64,000 nucleotides of DNA from JAWWOW01 sp033851265 (GTDB taxonomy: Bacteria > Actinomycetota > Actinomycetes > JAWWOW01): contig JAWWOW010000006.1 of the NCBI GenBank assembly GCA_033851265.1, positions 496,001-560,000 on the forward strand. Reading direction: 5' to 3'. Position 1 is the stretch's first letter, and the number at the start of each line of letters is the position of its first letter. Below are positions 34,519-42,951 of the stretch, in pieces. Made by a program: the position numbers and the translations under genes. The notes below the pieces were generated by a model. That model was not told where the DNA came from. It saw only the letters and a program-made list of their open reading frames with translations, and ran no database searches.

Positions 34519-35178
34519 CTATTCAGGGCAGTCCCGCGTGGAGGTTCGGCTAAGTGTCTCGAGCTGCACACCTGCCAGCGAGCGGCTAACGACTTCGGCG
34601 CCCGCGGCCCTAAGCACTGACTCGTTTCGCAGCCCGGAGGAGACGCCGATTGCTCGTGCGCCGATGGCTTGAGCCGCCGCCATGTCCACTTCCGTGTCGC
34701 CGATCCAAGCAGCCGGCCGAGACCGTGTGATCGACTGCACGCCTTGCTGCTTGGGTCGTTCGGAATCGCAGATGACAAGGCGATCCGGTGAAAGGCCAAG
34801 ATTGTTCACCTGTGCTGCAGTAACGCCGTAGTCGCGCCGCGCAGTCGCCACGATGAGTTGTGCGTCGAGGGACGATACCCGCCGCAGCCAATCGATGATT
34901 CCTGGCAAAGGTGCATCTAGTGACAACAGCTCAGGGTGTTCAATCGATTCGATAAATGCCCGGTCGTAGCTTCTGCACAGGCGGTCACCAATTCCGAGGC
35001 CTAGCACCCTGTGGGTTGGCAGACCGCACCGCTTCCGTCGCCAGTACAGAGTCGACGACAGAGGTTGCAGTCCTAGCGTTGCCATGACACGTCTGTGGCA
35101 TTCGAAGTGCCGGGGGCGAACGTCTAACAGTGTCCCGTCAAGATCAAGTACGACCGTTATCGTCAACCTGGCGTGCAT
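34519..35178 (-). CDS. HAD family phosphatase
   Basis: 219 residues from ATG at 35178. Motif I is VLDLDGTLLD (D12, D14), followed by a helical cap, VATARRDYG (motif II region), SERPKQQGV (lysine) and WIGDTEVDMAAAQAIGARAIGV (motif IV). It is of the Gph/PGPase type. It overlaps the methyltransferase stop upstream by 16 bases. This second HAD in the capsule locus again travels with an ATP-grasp enzyme (35913-36965), the same pairing as 17324-18983. The substrate is unknown. Confidence 0.8.
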   Translation of the reverse strand: MHARLTITVVLDLDGTLLDVRPRHFECHRRVMATLGLQPLSSTLYWRRKRCGLPTHRVLGLGIGDRLCRSYDRAFIESIEHPELLSLDAPLPGIIDWLRRVSSLDAQLIVATARRDYGVTAAQVNNLGLSPDRLVICDSERPKQQGVQSITRSRPAAWIGDTEVDMAAAQAIGARAIGVSSGLRNESVLRAAGAEVVSRSLAGVQLETLSRTSTRDCPE

Positions 35179-35873
35179 ACTACAAAAATCTCAGCTGCAA
35201 TCTCAGGCAGCTCCATGCCCAGTTCCGCGAAGGCATCGATCATGCGAGTGTCCCACGTCTCTTGTATCTGGGCATTAGACAAAGGCTTTAGAAAGACACC
35301 TCCGGTGGCGAGCACCGAAAAACCAGCTCCTCGAACAGTCTCTTGTAGCGTCACGAGGTCGAAGACCCGGCGGTGGCCCACAGCCGAGTCTCGTTCATTG
35401 AGTTCGGCCGGATGGGACAGAAGCCCCATCTTTACGGCCGCAAGGCGATGGACGGAATTGGCATTCGGCACACCGATGATCAGGTGACCACGATCTCGCA
35501 CCCAGCCTGCGACGCGTCGCAAGATTCCGGAGGGATCTTCGACATGCTCCAAGACATGATCGATGACGACGGTGTCGAATCTTTCTGGTGGCTCGAACTC
35601 CTCGAACAACGCGTGCACCTTGGACAAGTTCGGTTGTTCAGGTATCTGGTCAAGGAGGTGGCGCGCACCGTCGACGACGGTCAATCGTTGGAATCGGCTG
35701 AGTAGCAGCGAGGTCATAACACCGTCAGCTGGACCGAGTTCAAGGCAGTTTTGCCCAACGAAGTGTGAGGAGATCGCTTTGAACCGATGACGGATGATGG
35801 CCTTATCGACCTCTAGCTGGCTGTCGGTGTACCAGGTCGCAACACCGGCTACTCGCTGTGCCTCGTCAGTCAC
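35163..35873 (-). CDS. Class I SAM-dependent methyltransferase
   Basis: 236 residues from GTG at 35873 with AGGAGG nine bases upstream. SAM motif I is CLELGPADGVM (43-53), with D/E-rich VVDGAR after it; VVIDHVLEHVEDPSGILRRVAGWVRDRGHLIIGVPN is the Methyltransf_23-type core. Such enzymes in capsule loci methylate sugars or terminal phosphate or amide groups. It sits between the ATP-grasp and HAD genes, 39 bases after the former and overlapping the latter. Confidence 0.83.
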   Translation of the reverse strand: MTDEAQRVAGVATWYTDSQLEVDKAIIRHRFKAISSHFVGQNCLELGPADGVMTSLLLSRFQRLTVVDGARHLLDQIPEQPNLSKVHALFEEFEPPERFDTVVIDHVLEHVEDPSGILRRVAGWVRDRGHLIIGVPNANSVHRLAAVKMGLLSHPAELNERDSAVGHRRVFDLVTLQETVRGAGFSVLATGGVFLKPLSNAQIQETWDTRMIDAFAELGMELPEIAAEIFVVCTPG

Positions 35874-35912
35874 GACACCATGCCTCCTGATCTTCGGTCG
35901 TCGGTTTCCGCG

Positions 35913-36965
35913 TTAGCGTGCAGTCTCTAGTAGCTGTTCGTACCGGTCCCGAGGCACGAGTACGGGTTCGACGTCCATCCCGCGGATCCACAGCAACCCC
36001 TCGGGCAGGGGATCCAATATCTGCTGCGGAGTCGCAGCTCCCATGCCAAGTTCGACATACAGCGCCGGGAAGTTAAAACCTGCTCGGGTGAAAAAGTAGA
36101 CCGTCGTGAAGAAGCGTCCGACGTTGATCTCTGTAACACGGAGTCGACCCATGTCATCCAGCGTCATGTCCACGCCGTAAATGCCGTGAGGACGATCTTC
36201 GACGACCTGGATGGCGAGTTGTCCAATCTCGGTGACGTCTGATGAATGGATGGTTTCACCAACCGCAGTCACGCCTGTGACACCGGACGGAGCACGGCTC
36301 CCGAAGCCCCAGCCAAGGCGTCGTCGCGCTTGGGCCGCGACCAGTGCACCCTCGTGCCACAACGAGAGCCACGCGACTGAGGATTCAGTGAGCACCTCGG
36401 CCGCCGTATACGCCCCCCACCCGCCGTTCCTGTCAATCCAGCGTGCGGCGAGAACGGGATCACTTGTGGGGAGGGCGCCTCTCCCACCACCTCCGGTCGT
36501 TGCGCGCAGCCATACTCGACCGCCAAAGCGCCGGAACGCTTCGGCGAGGTCATCCTCGTCACGGACCAGAACCGTCTCAGGAAGAGGAAGTCCCGCGGCT
36601 GCCCACCGTTCGTACGAAGACCACTTGTCGACGAAAATCTCCACTCCCTCGACGGAGGGCAGAAATAGCCGGACTCCCTTGGCGCCGATCTCATTCCGCA
36701 TGCGTGAGACAGCGAGGACTTCGGCGTCGTTCTGCACGTGCAGGAAATCAGGACGGCACCGCTCGAGTAGGTCGAGCAAGTGCTCCGGATAAGCCGGATC
36801 GGCAGCAGGTGGGACTATGTGTCGCTCATCCACGTCGGCAAGGAAAAGGTCCGTGGGACTAGATGAGGCGCCGATCAGACAGTCGTCGCGATCGGACTCC
36901 CTCAGGGATCGGATGACGTTGTTGGATGGGGCGCCTCCGGCACCCCCGATATAGATCTTCGCCAT
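35913..36965 (-). CDS. ATP-grasp enzyme
   Basis: 350 residues from ATG at 36965. N-terminal pre-ATP-grasp domain (KIYIGGAGGAPSNNVIRSLRES), then the glycine loop RATTGGGGRGA (154-164), VLTESSVAWLSLW, and the metal-binding GVDMTLDDMGRLRVTEINVGRF. The EIN-x-G-R variant replaces the commoner EINPR. It is carbamoyl-phosphate-synthase-like, so a carboxylate-amine ligase is expected. It heads the minus-strand block ATP-grasp, methyltransferase, HAD, GT. This suggests the three small enzymes make one modification of the polymer. Confidence 0.8.
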   Translation of the reverse strand: MAKIYIGGAGGAPSNNVIRSLRESDRDDCLIGASSSPTDLFLADVDERHIVPPAADPAYPEHLLDLLERCRPDFLHVQNDAEVLAVSRMRNEIGAKGVRLFLPSVEGVEIFVDKWSSYERWAAAGLPLPETVLVRDEDDLAEAFRRFGGRVWLRATTGGGGRGALPTSDPVLAARWIDRNGGWGAYTAAEVLTESSVAWLSLWHEGALVAAQARRRLGWGFGSRAPSGVTGVTAVGETIHSSDVTEIGQLAIQVVEDRPHGIYGVDMTLDDMGRLRVTEINVGRFFTTVYFFTRAGFNFPALYVELGMGAATPQQILDPLPEGLLWIRGMDVEPVLVPRDRYEQLLETAR

Positions 36966-37183
36966 GCGTCATCCGTACTGGTATGGACGTGTGCGTGGGG
37001 CGTTGTGCATATTCCTGACCAACAACGCGTGAGCCTACATGCAGGCGAGGCGGTCACATGTGGGTCCCTGGGTTACGTCGAGCATGCATCGGATTGTTGC
37101 CCTGGGGCACGCGCTGGTCCGTATCATGACGCGTGGCACTCCCAGAGCCGAACAGAAGCACTATTGACCGAACTGGGAAGGCC

Positions 37184-38317
37184 ATGTCAGCGGAGCCATT
37201 GACGCAGCGCCGAGCAACTGGTCTTGGTTACCGCCCAGCCCTCGACGGCATTCGGGCCCTAGCGGTCACGACTGTGATTGCAGAACACATGGGTGTCCCA
37301 TATTTCTCCGGCGGAGGCGTCGGCGTCTTCGTCTTCTTTGTCCTGTCTGGCTTCTTGATCACAACTCTGCTTCTCGATGAGCGTCAAACTGAAGGTCGCC
37401 TGCACCTAACAAGGTTCTACGCGCGGCGGGCGCTGCGGCTACTGCCTGCGTTGGGGATTTTGCTGATTGCAAGCGTGGGCGGTGTGCTGCTCCTGGGAGG
37501 CGTCTACCGGGATGCCACGCTCGCATCCATACTCCCAACACTGTTCTATTACGCCAACTGGGAGGTTTTCTTCCACGGCTTCGACTCGCTCGGGTTGTTC
37601 GCGCACATGTGGTCGTTGTCTGTGGAAGAGCAGTTCTACCTGATCTGGCCACCCTGCCTAATCGGAATGCGTCGCTGGAGCACAAACCGAGTTCTACTCG
37701 CGCTCGTCGCCGTTTCAACCGCGGTTCTCGCTCTTCGACTAGCCGTGTACGACGGAGCAGCCGACCAACACTTGACCCTTGGTACGCATGAGCTCGCGGA
37801 CCAGCTCGCAATCGGTTGCGCCTTGGCCGTCGCTTTTCGTGCCTATCCATCGTTGGTTGCGAGCATTAGTCGCTATGCGCTACTGCCCGCAATTGCGCTG
37901 CTGCTGGTGACCATTGACGTTTGGCACCCCAACTCCGATCAAGGAAGTCCACGTTTCTTCTATACCGTCGGTTTCACTTTGATTGCGTTGTCGGCTGCTG
38001 CGCTAATCGGCTACGTCCACGGCACCCCCGCGTCCCTTGTGTCGCGGGGGTTGGCGTTGAAGCCGCTTGTCTACCTCGGTCGCATCTCCTACGGCATGTA
38101 CCTCTTTCACTTCGCGATCGTTAGCGCACTCGCAACGATCGACTGGTCGCACTCGGTCGAGTTCTATCTGTTGGCATACGCATCGACTGTCGTCGCTGCA
38201 TCTCTTTCCTTCTTCCTAGTGGAGCGCCGATTCCTCAAGCTCAAGGGCCGCTTTGAGGCTACGTCGATTGGGAGGCAGCGTTCGCAGGCCGAAGCACGCG
38301 CCGGACTCGGTAACTGA
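37184..38317 (+). CDS. Acyltransferase family 3 (membrane O-acyltransferase)
   Basis: 377 residues from ATG at 37184 just after GGGAAGG; GTG at 37133 is an alternative. Ten or so membrane helices, beginning YRPALDGIRALAVTTVIAEHMGVPYFSGGGVGVFVFFVLSGFLITTLLL, with the catalytic His of IAEHMG, then RFYARRALRLLPAL and the SLSVEEQFYLIWP motif. This is the OafA/AT3 family, which acetylates or acylates sugars at the membrane. It lies 218 bases from the divergent ATP-grasp gene; that gap should contain two promoters. Confidence 0.87.
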   Translation: MSAEPLTQRRATGLGYRPALDGIRALAVTTVIAEHMGVPYFSGGGVGVFVFFVLSGFLITTLLLDERQTEGRLHLTRFYARRALRLLPALGILLIASVGGVLLLGGVYRDATLASILPTLFYYANWEVFFHGFDSLGLFAHMWSLSVEEQFYLIWPPCLIGMRRWSTNRVLLALVAVSTAVLALRLAVYDGAADQHLTLGTHELADQLAIGCALAVAFRAYPSLVASISRYALLPAIALLLVTIDVWHPNSDQGSPRFFYTVGFTLIALSAAALIGYVHGTPASLVSRGLALKPLVYLGRISYGMYLFHFAIVSALATIDWSHSVEFYLLAYASTVVAASLSFFLVERRFLKLKGRFEATSIGRQRSQAEARAGLGN

Positions 38318-38438
38318 GCGGCACCGCTTCGACGGCCGCCTTCGCCTGTCGCGCCGGGAAGTTGGGAATCTGAGGCATGCTCGTTGGTGTGGGTAGTTGC
38401 GTTTGAGGCTGCCTATTCTTAGGCCCGGGAGGTAGCAG

Positions 38439-39293
38439 GTGATCCATGAGACAGCTGCGGTCGAGGCGTCAGCCGACATAGCTTCGGAAGTCGAGATTGG
38501 CGCATACGTGTCGATCGGGGATGACGCGGTGGTGGCAACGGGAGCGATCTTGGATGCGGGTGCTCGTATCGGTACCGGCGTCATCGTGGGCCCTTCGGCG
38601 AAGATTGGCGCCAACTCTGTAATCGCTGGTGGTAGCAGCGAGAGTCGACCTACACGCGTTGCTGAACACGCTGAGATCGGTGCTGCTGCGGTGGTTGGGC
38701 CTGGCGTTCACATCGGCCATCATGCGGTGGTTGCACCGGGCACCACGGTGGGATCGGATGTTCCCCCATATGCCCACGTTCAGGGGGACTCCGGGCGCAT
38801 CGTTGGCTACGCAGGCGAAAACTCGGCTTCCCTTCTGTCCCGGGCTCGTCCCCAGGACTTCGACTCGAGCGCCCTCGACGCTGTCTCAGCTGACGGGGTT
38901 CGTCTCGTTCGCGCCGCAGTGGCTGAGGACTTACGTGGATCGCTGGTGGCATACGAGCACGATGAGCAACTTCCGTATCGCGCCGCTCGGGCTTATCTCG
39001 TCTTCGACGTCCACGGCAACCAGGCGCGAGCTGAGCATGCGCATCGCGAGTGTCACGAAACGCTAGTCTGTGCTGCCGGTTCGCTAGATGTCCTCGTCGA
39101 CACTGGTTCCGCTCGGGCCCAGGTTCGCTTGCAGAATCCGGCCGTTGGGCTGTACCTGCCTCCCATGACATGGCGTGTGATCGTCAACCATTCGCCGGGG
39201 GCAGTTCTCATGGTTCTTTCGTCCCTTCCCTACGACCCTGACGACTACATCCGGGACTACCCAACATGGGAAGCCATGGTCAGCAAGACGTGA
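38439..39293 (+). CDS. Fusion of a hexapeptide acyltransferase and a WxcM/FdtA-like 3,4-ketoisomerase
   Basis: 284 residues from GTG at 38439 with GGGAGG six bases upstream. Residues 1-125 are left-handed beta-helix repeats (VEIGAYVSIGDDAVV, ARIGTGVIVGPSAKIG, HIGHHAVVAPGTTVGSD), as in FdtC-type N-acetyltransferases. Residues about 150-284 are a cupin of the FdtA/QdtA/WxcM type (RAEHAHRECHETLVCAAGSL, LYLPPMTWRVI, DDYIRDYPTWEAM). The cupin isomerises dTDP-4-keto-6-deoxyglucose to the 3-keto sugar; the other half would acylate the 3-amino product. With the next gene this gives a dTDP-3-acylamino-3,6-dideoxyhexose. RmlA and RmlB are not in the window. Confidence 0.85.
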   Translation: MIHETAAVEASADIASEVEIGAYVSIGDDAVVATGAILDAGARIGTGVIVGPSAKIGANSVIAGGSSESRPTRVAEHAEIGAAAVVGPGVHIGHHAVVAPGTTVGSDVPPYAHVQGDSGRIVGYAGENSASLLSRARPQDFDSSALDAVSADGVRLVRAAVAEDLRGSLVAYEHDEQLPYRAARAYLVFDVHGNQARAEHAHRECHETLVCAAGSLDVLVDTGSARAQVRLQNPAVGLYLPPMTWRVIVNHSPGAVLMVLSSLPYDPDDYIRDYPTWEAMVSKT

Positions 39294-40378
39294 TCCCGTA
39301 TTTGGATCTAAGGCGCGAAATGGAGTACTGCTCCGCGGCGCTTACGGAAGCAATTGCGCGCGTCGTTCAAAGCGGCTGGTTTGTTCTGGGTCGCGAGGTC
39401 GAGTCATTCGAAGTCGAGTGGGCAGACTTTGTTGGACGGAAGCACTGCATTGGCGTTGGCAATGCCCTTGACGGTTTGGCGATCACCCTTCGTGCCCTTG
39501 GTGTTGGTCCTGGGGACGAAGTCCTTGTTCCCTCCAACACATACATCGCAACCTGGCTCGCCGTCAGCGCGTGCGGCGCCAAACCAGTTCCAGTCGAGCC
39601 TGAACCAGGATCCTTCCTAGTGACTGTCGATGCGTACGAGGCATCGATCACCACGCGAACCGTAGGGCTCCTGCCGGTGCACCTGTACGGCGAACTGTGC
39701 GACATAGCCTCGATCAACGCATGCGCAAGACGTCATGCGTTGTTCGTGCTTGATGATGCGGCGCAGTCCCATGGAGCTCGACTCGACGGCGTAACGCCAG
39801 CCGGAGATGCCGCGGTCTATTCGTTCTATCCGACCAAGAACCTAGGGGCCCTGGGCGATGCAGGAGCCGTGGTCACCGACGACGCGGCTCTCGCGGAGAC
39901 GGTTCGGGTGCTGCGCAACTACGGCTCATCCGCTAAGTACCATCACAAGGTTCGGGGGGTTAACTCCCGGCTTGATGAGATGCAGGCGGCTGTTCTCAAA
40001 ACCAAGATGCCGGATTTGGATGCTCGCAATCGTCGCCGAAGGGAAGTCGCACAGAAGTACTCACACCGCTTCGCAGGCAGTGCTGTCGCAGTACCCGCAG
40101 TACCCGCGGATCCCGAATCGCATGTCTGGCACGTTTACAACGTCATGACGAACCAACGGGATGCTCTTGAAGCACACCTGAAGCAGGTCGGCATCGGAAC
40201 TCAGATCTTCTATCCGGTCCCACCACATCTCTCACCGGCCTACGAGGACCACAACTTCGAACCGCAACCATGGGCTGAGCGCATTGCGCGCGAGTCTTTG
40301 GCGTTGCCAATCGGCCCGTATCTAGCCGATGAGGAAGTCGAATTGGTCATCGAGGGAGTGCTCTCTTTCCAACCTTGA
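39290..40378 (+). CDS. FdtB/QdtB-like sugar 3-aminotransferase (DegT family)
   Basis: 362 residues from GTG at 39290, sharing GTGA with the preceding stop; the family start (VIPYLDL) fits this, though an ATG at 39266 is in frame. PLP features: GVGNALDGLAITLRAL, VLDDAAQSHGA with the ring-facing Asp, and SFYPTKNLGALGDAGAVV with the Schiff-base Lys. This is the pattern of dTDP-3-amino-3,6-dideoxyhexose transaminases, which use the 3-keto product of an FdtA/QdtA-type isomerase, encoded immediately upstream. Confidence 0.87.
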   Translation: MIPYLDLRREMEYCSAALTEAIARVVQSGWFVLGREVESFEVEWADFVGRKHCIGVGNALDGLAITLRALGVGPGDEVLVPSNTYIATWLAVSACGAKPVPVEPEPGSFLVTVDAYEASITTRTVGLLPVHLYGELCDIASINACARRHALFVLDDAAQSHGARLDGVTPAGDAAVYSFYPTKNLGALGDAGAVVTDDAALAETVRVLRNYGSSAKYHHKVRGVNSRLDEMQAAVLKTKMPDLDARNRRRREVAQKYSHRFAGSAVAVPAVPADPESHVWHVYNVMTNQRDALEAHLKQVGIGTQIFYPVPPHLSPAYEDHNFEPQPWAERIARESLALPIGPYLADEEVELVIEGVLSFQP

Positions 40379-40413
40379 CTTGATTCAATCGACGGACCAC
40401 GTACGGTTTGTAC

Positions 40414-41652
40414 ATGGCCGGTGTCGTCGTCTTAGGGCTTGGCTATATCGGCTTGCCTACCGCAGTGGCACTCGCGACGCGGGGGATCCAGGTGCTGGGT
40501 GTAGACGTCAACGCGGAGGTAGTTGAGTCGATCAACCGCGGCGAGGCGCCATTCGTCGAGCCGGACCTCGCCGTCGCTGTTTCAGGTGCCGTCGCCATGG
40601 GCCGGCTGCAGGCAACAACCAAGCCGGAGCCCGGAGATGCATTCATCCTCGCCGTTCCCACGCCGTTCCGGACCGACAGAACCGCGGACCTCTCCTACAT
40701 CTCAGCCGCGGCCGACGCAATTGCCCCCGTCCTTCGCGCGGGCAACCTCGTGGTGCTGGAGTCCACATCCCCACCGGGCACCACGCGTCAGTTATCCGAG
40801 TGGCTAGCTGCGTTGCGGCCGGACCTAACGTTCCCGCACCAGAAGCGCGATGGAGCCGACGTCGCTGTTGCGCACTGCCCGGAGCGGGTGTTACCCGGCC
40901 GCATCATGATGGAGATTGTCATGAACGACCGCGTCGTGGGCGGCGTGAGTCCGCAATGTGCCGAAAGGGCGCGCGAGCTATACAAGGTCTTCACGCAGGG
41001 TCAGATTCTGTTAACCGACGCCACGACTGCTGAAATGGCCAAGCTCTCGGAGAACGCCTTCCGCGATGTGAATATCGCATTCGCCAACGAGCTCTCCATG
41101 GTCTGCGATCACCTGGAGGTGGATGTCCATGAGGTCATCGAGCTTGCTAATCGCCACCCTCGCGTCAGCGTGCTGCAACCAGGACCGGGCGTAGGAGGCC
41201 ATTGCATCGCTGTCGACCCATGGTTCATCGTGAGCGCCGCCCCTGAGCAAGCGCGACTGATCCGGCTCGCTCGCGAGGTCAATGACTCGAAGCCGGCTTA
41301 CATCGTCAACGAGGTCGTGCGTACCGCCGAGCGGTTCCGAGATCCTGTGATTGCCTGCCTCGGGCTGGCCTTCAAGGCAAATGTCGACGACCTTCGGGAG
41401 AGCCCGGCGCTTCACATCGTTTCGGAACTTGCTAATCGCTCGGTTGGCCGGCTGCTCGTCGCGGAACCGCATGTCGCCGCGCTGCCGGACGTTCTGGTGC
41501 CTGGTGGTGCAGCGAAACTCGTTGACGCTGCCGATGCCATTGAGGAGGCGGACATCGTGCTGCTTCTCGTCGACCACGACGCGTTTCGCGGCGTAAAGAA
41601 GCCGGCTCTTCGCGGGAAGGTCGTCTTCGACACCCGCGGACTGTGGCGCTAG
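40414..41652 (+). CDS. wecC: UDP-N-acetyl-D-mannosamine dehydrogenase
   Basis: 412 residues from ATG at 40414 (TTG at 40408 is less likely). NAD motif VVVLGLGYIGLPTAVALATRG, substrate motif ESTSPPGTT, AHCPERVLPG, AEMAKLSENAFRDVNIAFANEL, and the catalytic-cysteine motif GPGVGGHCIAVDPWF. ERVLPG and the short VLPGRIM segment match WecC rather than UDP-glucose dehydrogenase. It oxidises UDP-ManNAc to UDP-ManNAcA. The epimerase that makes its substrate is encoded convergently, and the two genes share CTAG at 41649-41652 as both stop codons. Confidence 0.88.
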   Translation: MAGVVVLGLGYIGLPTAVALATRGIQVLGVDVNAEVVESINRGEAPFVEPDLAVAVSGAVAMGRLQATTKPEPGDAFILAVPTPFRTDRTADLSYISAAADAIAPVLRAGNLVVLESTSPPGTTRQLSEWLAALRPDLTFPHQKRDGADVAVAHCPERVLPGRIMMEIVMNDRVVGGVSPQCAERARELYKVFTQGQILLTDATTAEMAKLSENAFRDVNIAFANELSMVCDHLEVDVHEVIELANRHPRVSVLQPGPGVGGHCIAVDPWFIVSAAPEQARLIRLAREVNDSKPAYIVNEVVRTAERFRDPVIACLGLAFKANVDDLRESPALHIVSELANRSVGRLLVAEPHVAALPDVLVPGGAAKLVDAADAIEEADIVLLLVDHDAFRGVKKPALRGKVVFDTRGLWR

Positions 41653-42809
41653 CGGTCTGCTTCGGGATCGAACTCGTCGACACGTTCGTCGACGCCTAGA
41701 AGTTGGCCGATGGCAGAGACGCATCGGCGCGTGGCCTGGCCGTCGCCGTACGGATTGACCGCGTTCGCCATCTGGGCGTAGGCCGACTGGTCCCGGAAAA
41801 GCTGGAGCACCTCCCGTTCGATAGTGGCCTCGTCGGTGCCTACCAACCGGGCCGTGCCGGCGTCGATGGCTTCAGGCCGTTCGGTGATGTTGCGCATGAC
41901 GAGGACAGGCTTTCCGAGACTCGGACCCTCTTCCTGGATTCCACCGCTATCGGTGAGGATCACGTCTGCTCGTGCCATGAGTCGTGCGAAGGCCCCGTAA
42001 GCGAGTGGCTCGGTGATGAGCACGTTCGGGTGACCCTCAGTGGCAGGCCGCAAGGCGCCGCGAACGACCGGGTTGCGATGGATCGGGATGACGACGAGCA
42101 GCTCGGGCTGAGCTTTTGCAATGTTGGCCAGCGCTTGTCCCACCTGCTCAAGCGGTGCACCCCAGGACTCGCGCCGGTGGGCGGTCACCAAGAGCACACG
42201 ACGCGGATCGGCATCGATGTCTTTGAGCGCAGGGTCGCCGTACTCCACATGCTTGTCGACTGTCTGCAGCAGCGCATCGATGACCGTATTACCAGTGACC
42301 ACGACGTCGTCCCGTTCGATGCCTTCGGCTAGCAGGTTGTGCCTGCTTCGCGGCGTCGGGGCGAGATGCAGCGTCGTCAACCGGCTAGTGAGCTGGCGGT
42401 TGATCTCCTCGGGATACGGCGCGTAGCGATCAGATGTCCGCAGTCCCGCCTCGAGGTGCACCACCGGCACACGGTGGTAGAAGGCAGCGAGCGCGCCAGC
42501 GAACGTGCTCGTTGTGTCGCCTTGAACAAGGACGGCGTCGGGCTCGATGTCATCCATTAATCGGCTCAACCCATCGAGCGCACGCGTTGTTATCTCCGCA
42601 AGTGATTGCCCTGGTTGCAGGATGTCGAGGTCGTGGTCCGGGATGATCCCGAATAGTTCGAGAACCTGATCCAGCATCTCGCGGTGCTGACCCGTCACCG
42701 CAGTAACGGACTCGATCCTCGTTTGCTCCTCAAGCCCCTGCAGGACGGGCGCTAGTTTGATGGCCTCGGGACGAGTGCCGAAGATCGTCATCAGCCTCTT
42801 CGGACGCAC
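41649..42809 (-). CDS. wecB: Non-hydrolysing UDP-N-acetylglucosamine 2-epimerase
   Basis: 386 residues from GTG at 42809 with AAGGAAAGG seven bases upstream. Signature motifs: LMTIFGTRPEAIKLAPVL, VTGQHREMLDQVLELF, VLVQGDTTSTFAGALAAFYHRVPVVHLEAGLRT, LLVTAHRRESWG, and LTDSGGIQEEGPSLGKPVLVMR. It interconverts UDP-GlcNAc and UDP-ManNAc, feeding the WecC encoded opposite. Its TAG stop overlaps the wecC stop on the other strand. Upstream is a 142-base gap shared with the divergent tyrosine kinase gene. Confidence 0.92.
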   Translation of the reverse strand: MRPKRLMTIFGTRPEAIKLAPVLQGLEEQTRIESVTAVTGQHREMLDQVLELFGIIPDHDLDILQPGQSLAEITTRALDGLSRLMDDIEPDAVLVQGDTTSTFAGALAAFYHRVPVVHLEAGLRTSDRYAPYPEEINRQLTSRLTTLHLAPTPRSRHNLLAEGIERDDVVVTGNTVIDALLQTVDKHVEYGDPALKDIDADPRRVLLVTAHRRESWGAPLEQVGQALANIAKAQPELLVVIPIHRNPVVRGALRPATEGHPNVLITEPLAYGAFARLMARADVILTDSGGIQEEGPSLGKPVLVMRNITERPEAIDAGTARLVGTDEATIEREVLQLFRDQSAYAQMANAVNPYGDGQATRRCVSAIGQLLGVDERVDEFDPEADR

Positions 42810-42951
42810 AGTGCTGCCTTTCCTTGAGTCAGCGGCTTGCGTTGCTCCCGGGTGTCCCAAGGGTAAGCACGGCTACAGTTAGGCTACGTCTTAGTAATCG
42901 AAGGTTCTGCGACGGCACGACTCGTGGAGCGGCGAGTTAGGGACTGAGAAC

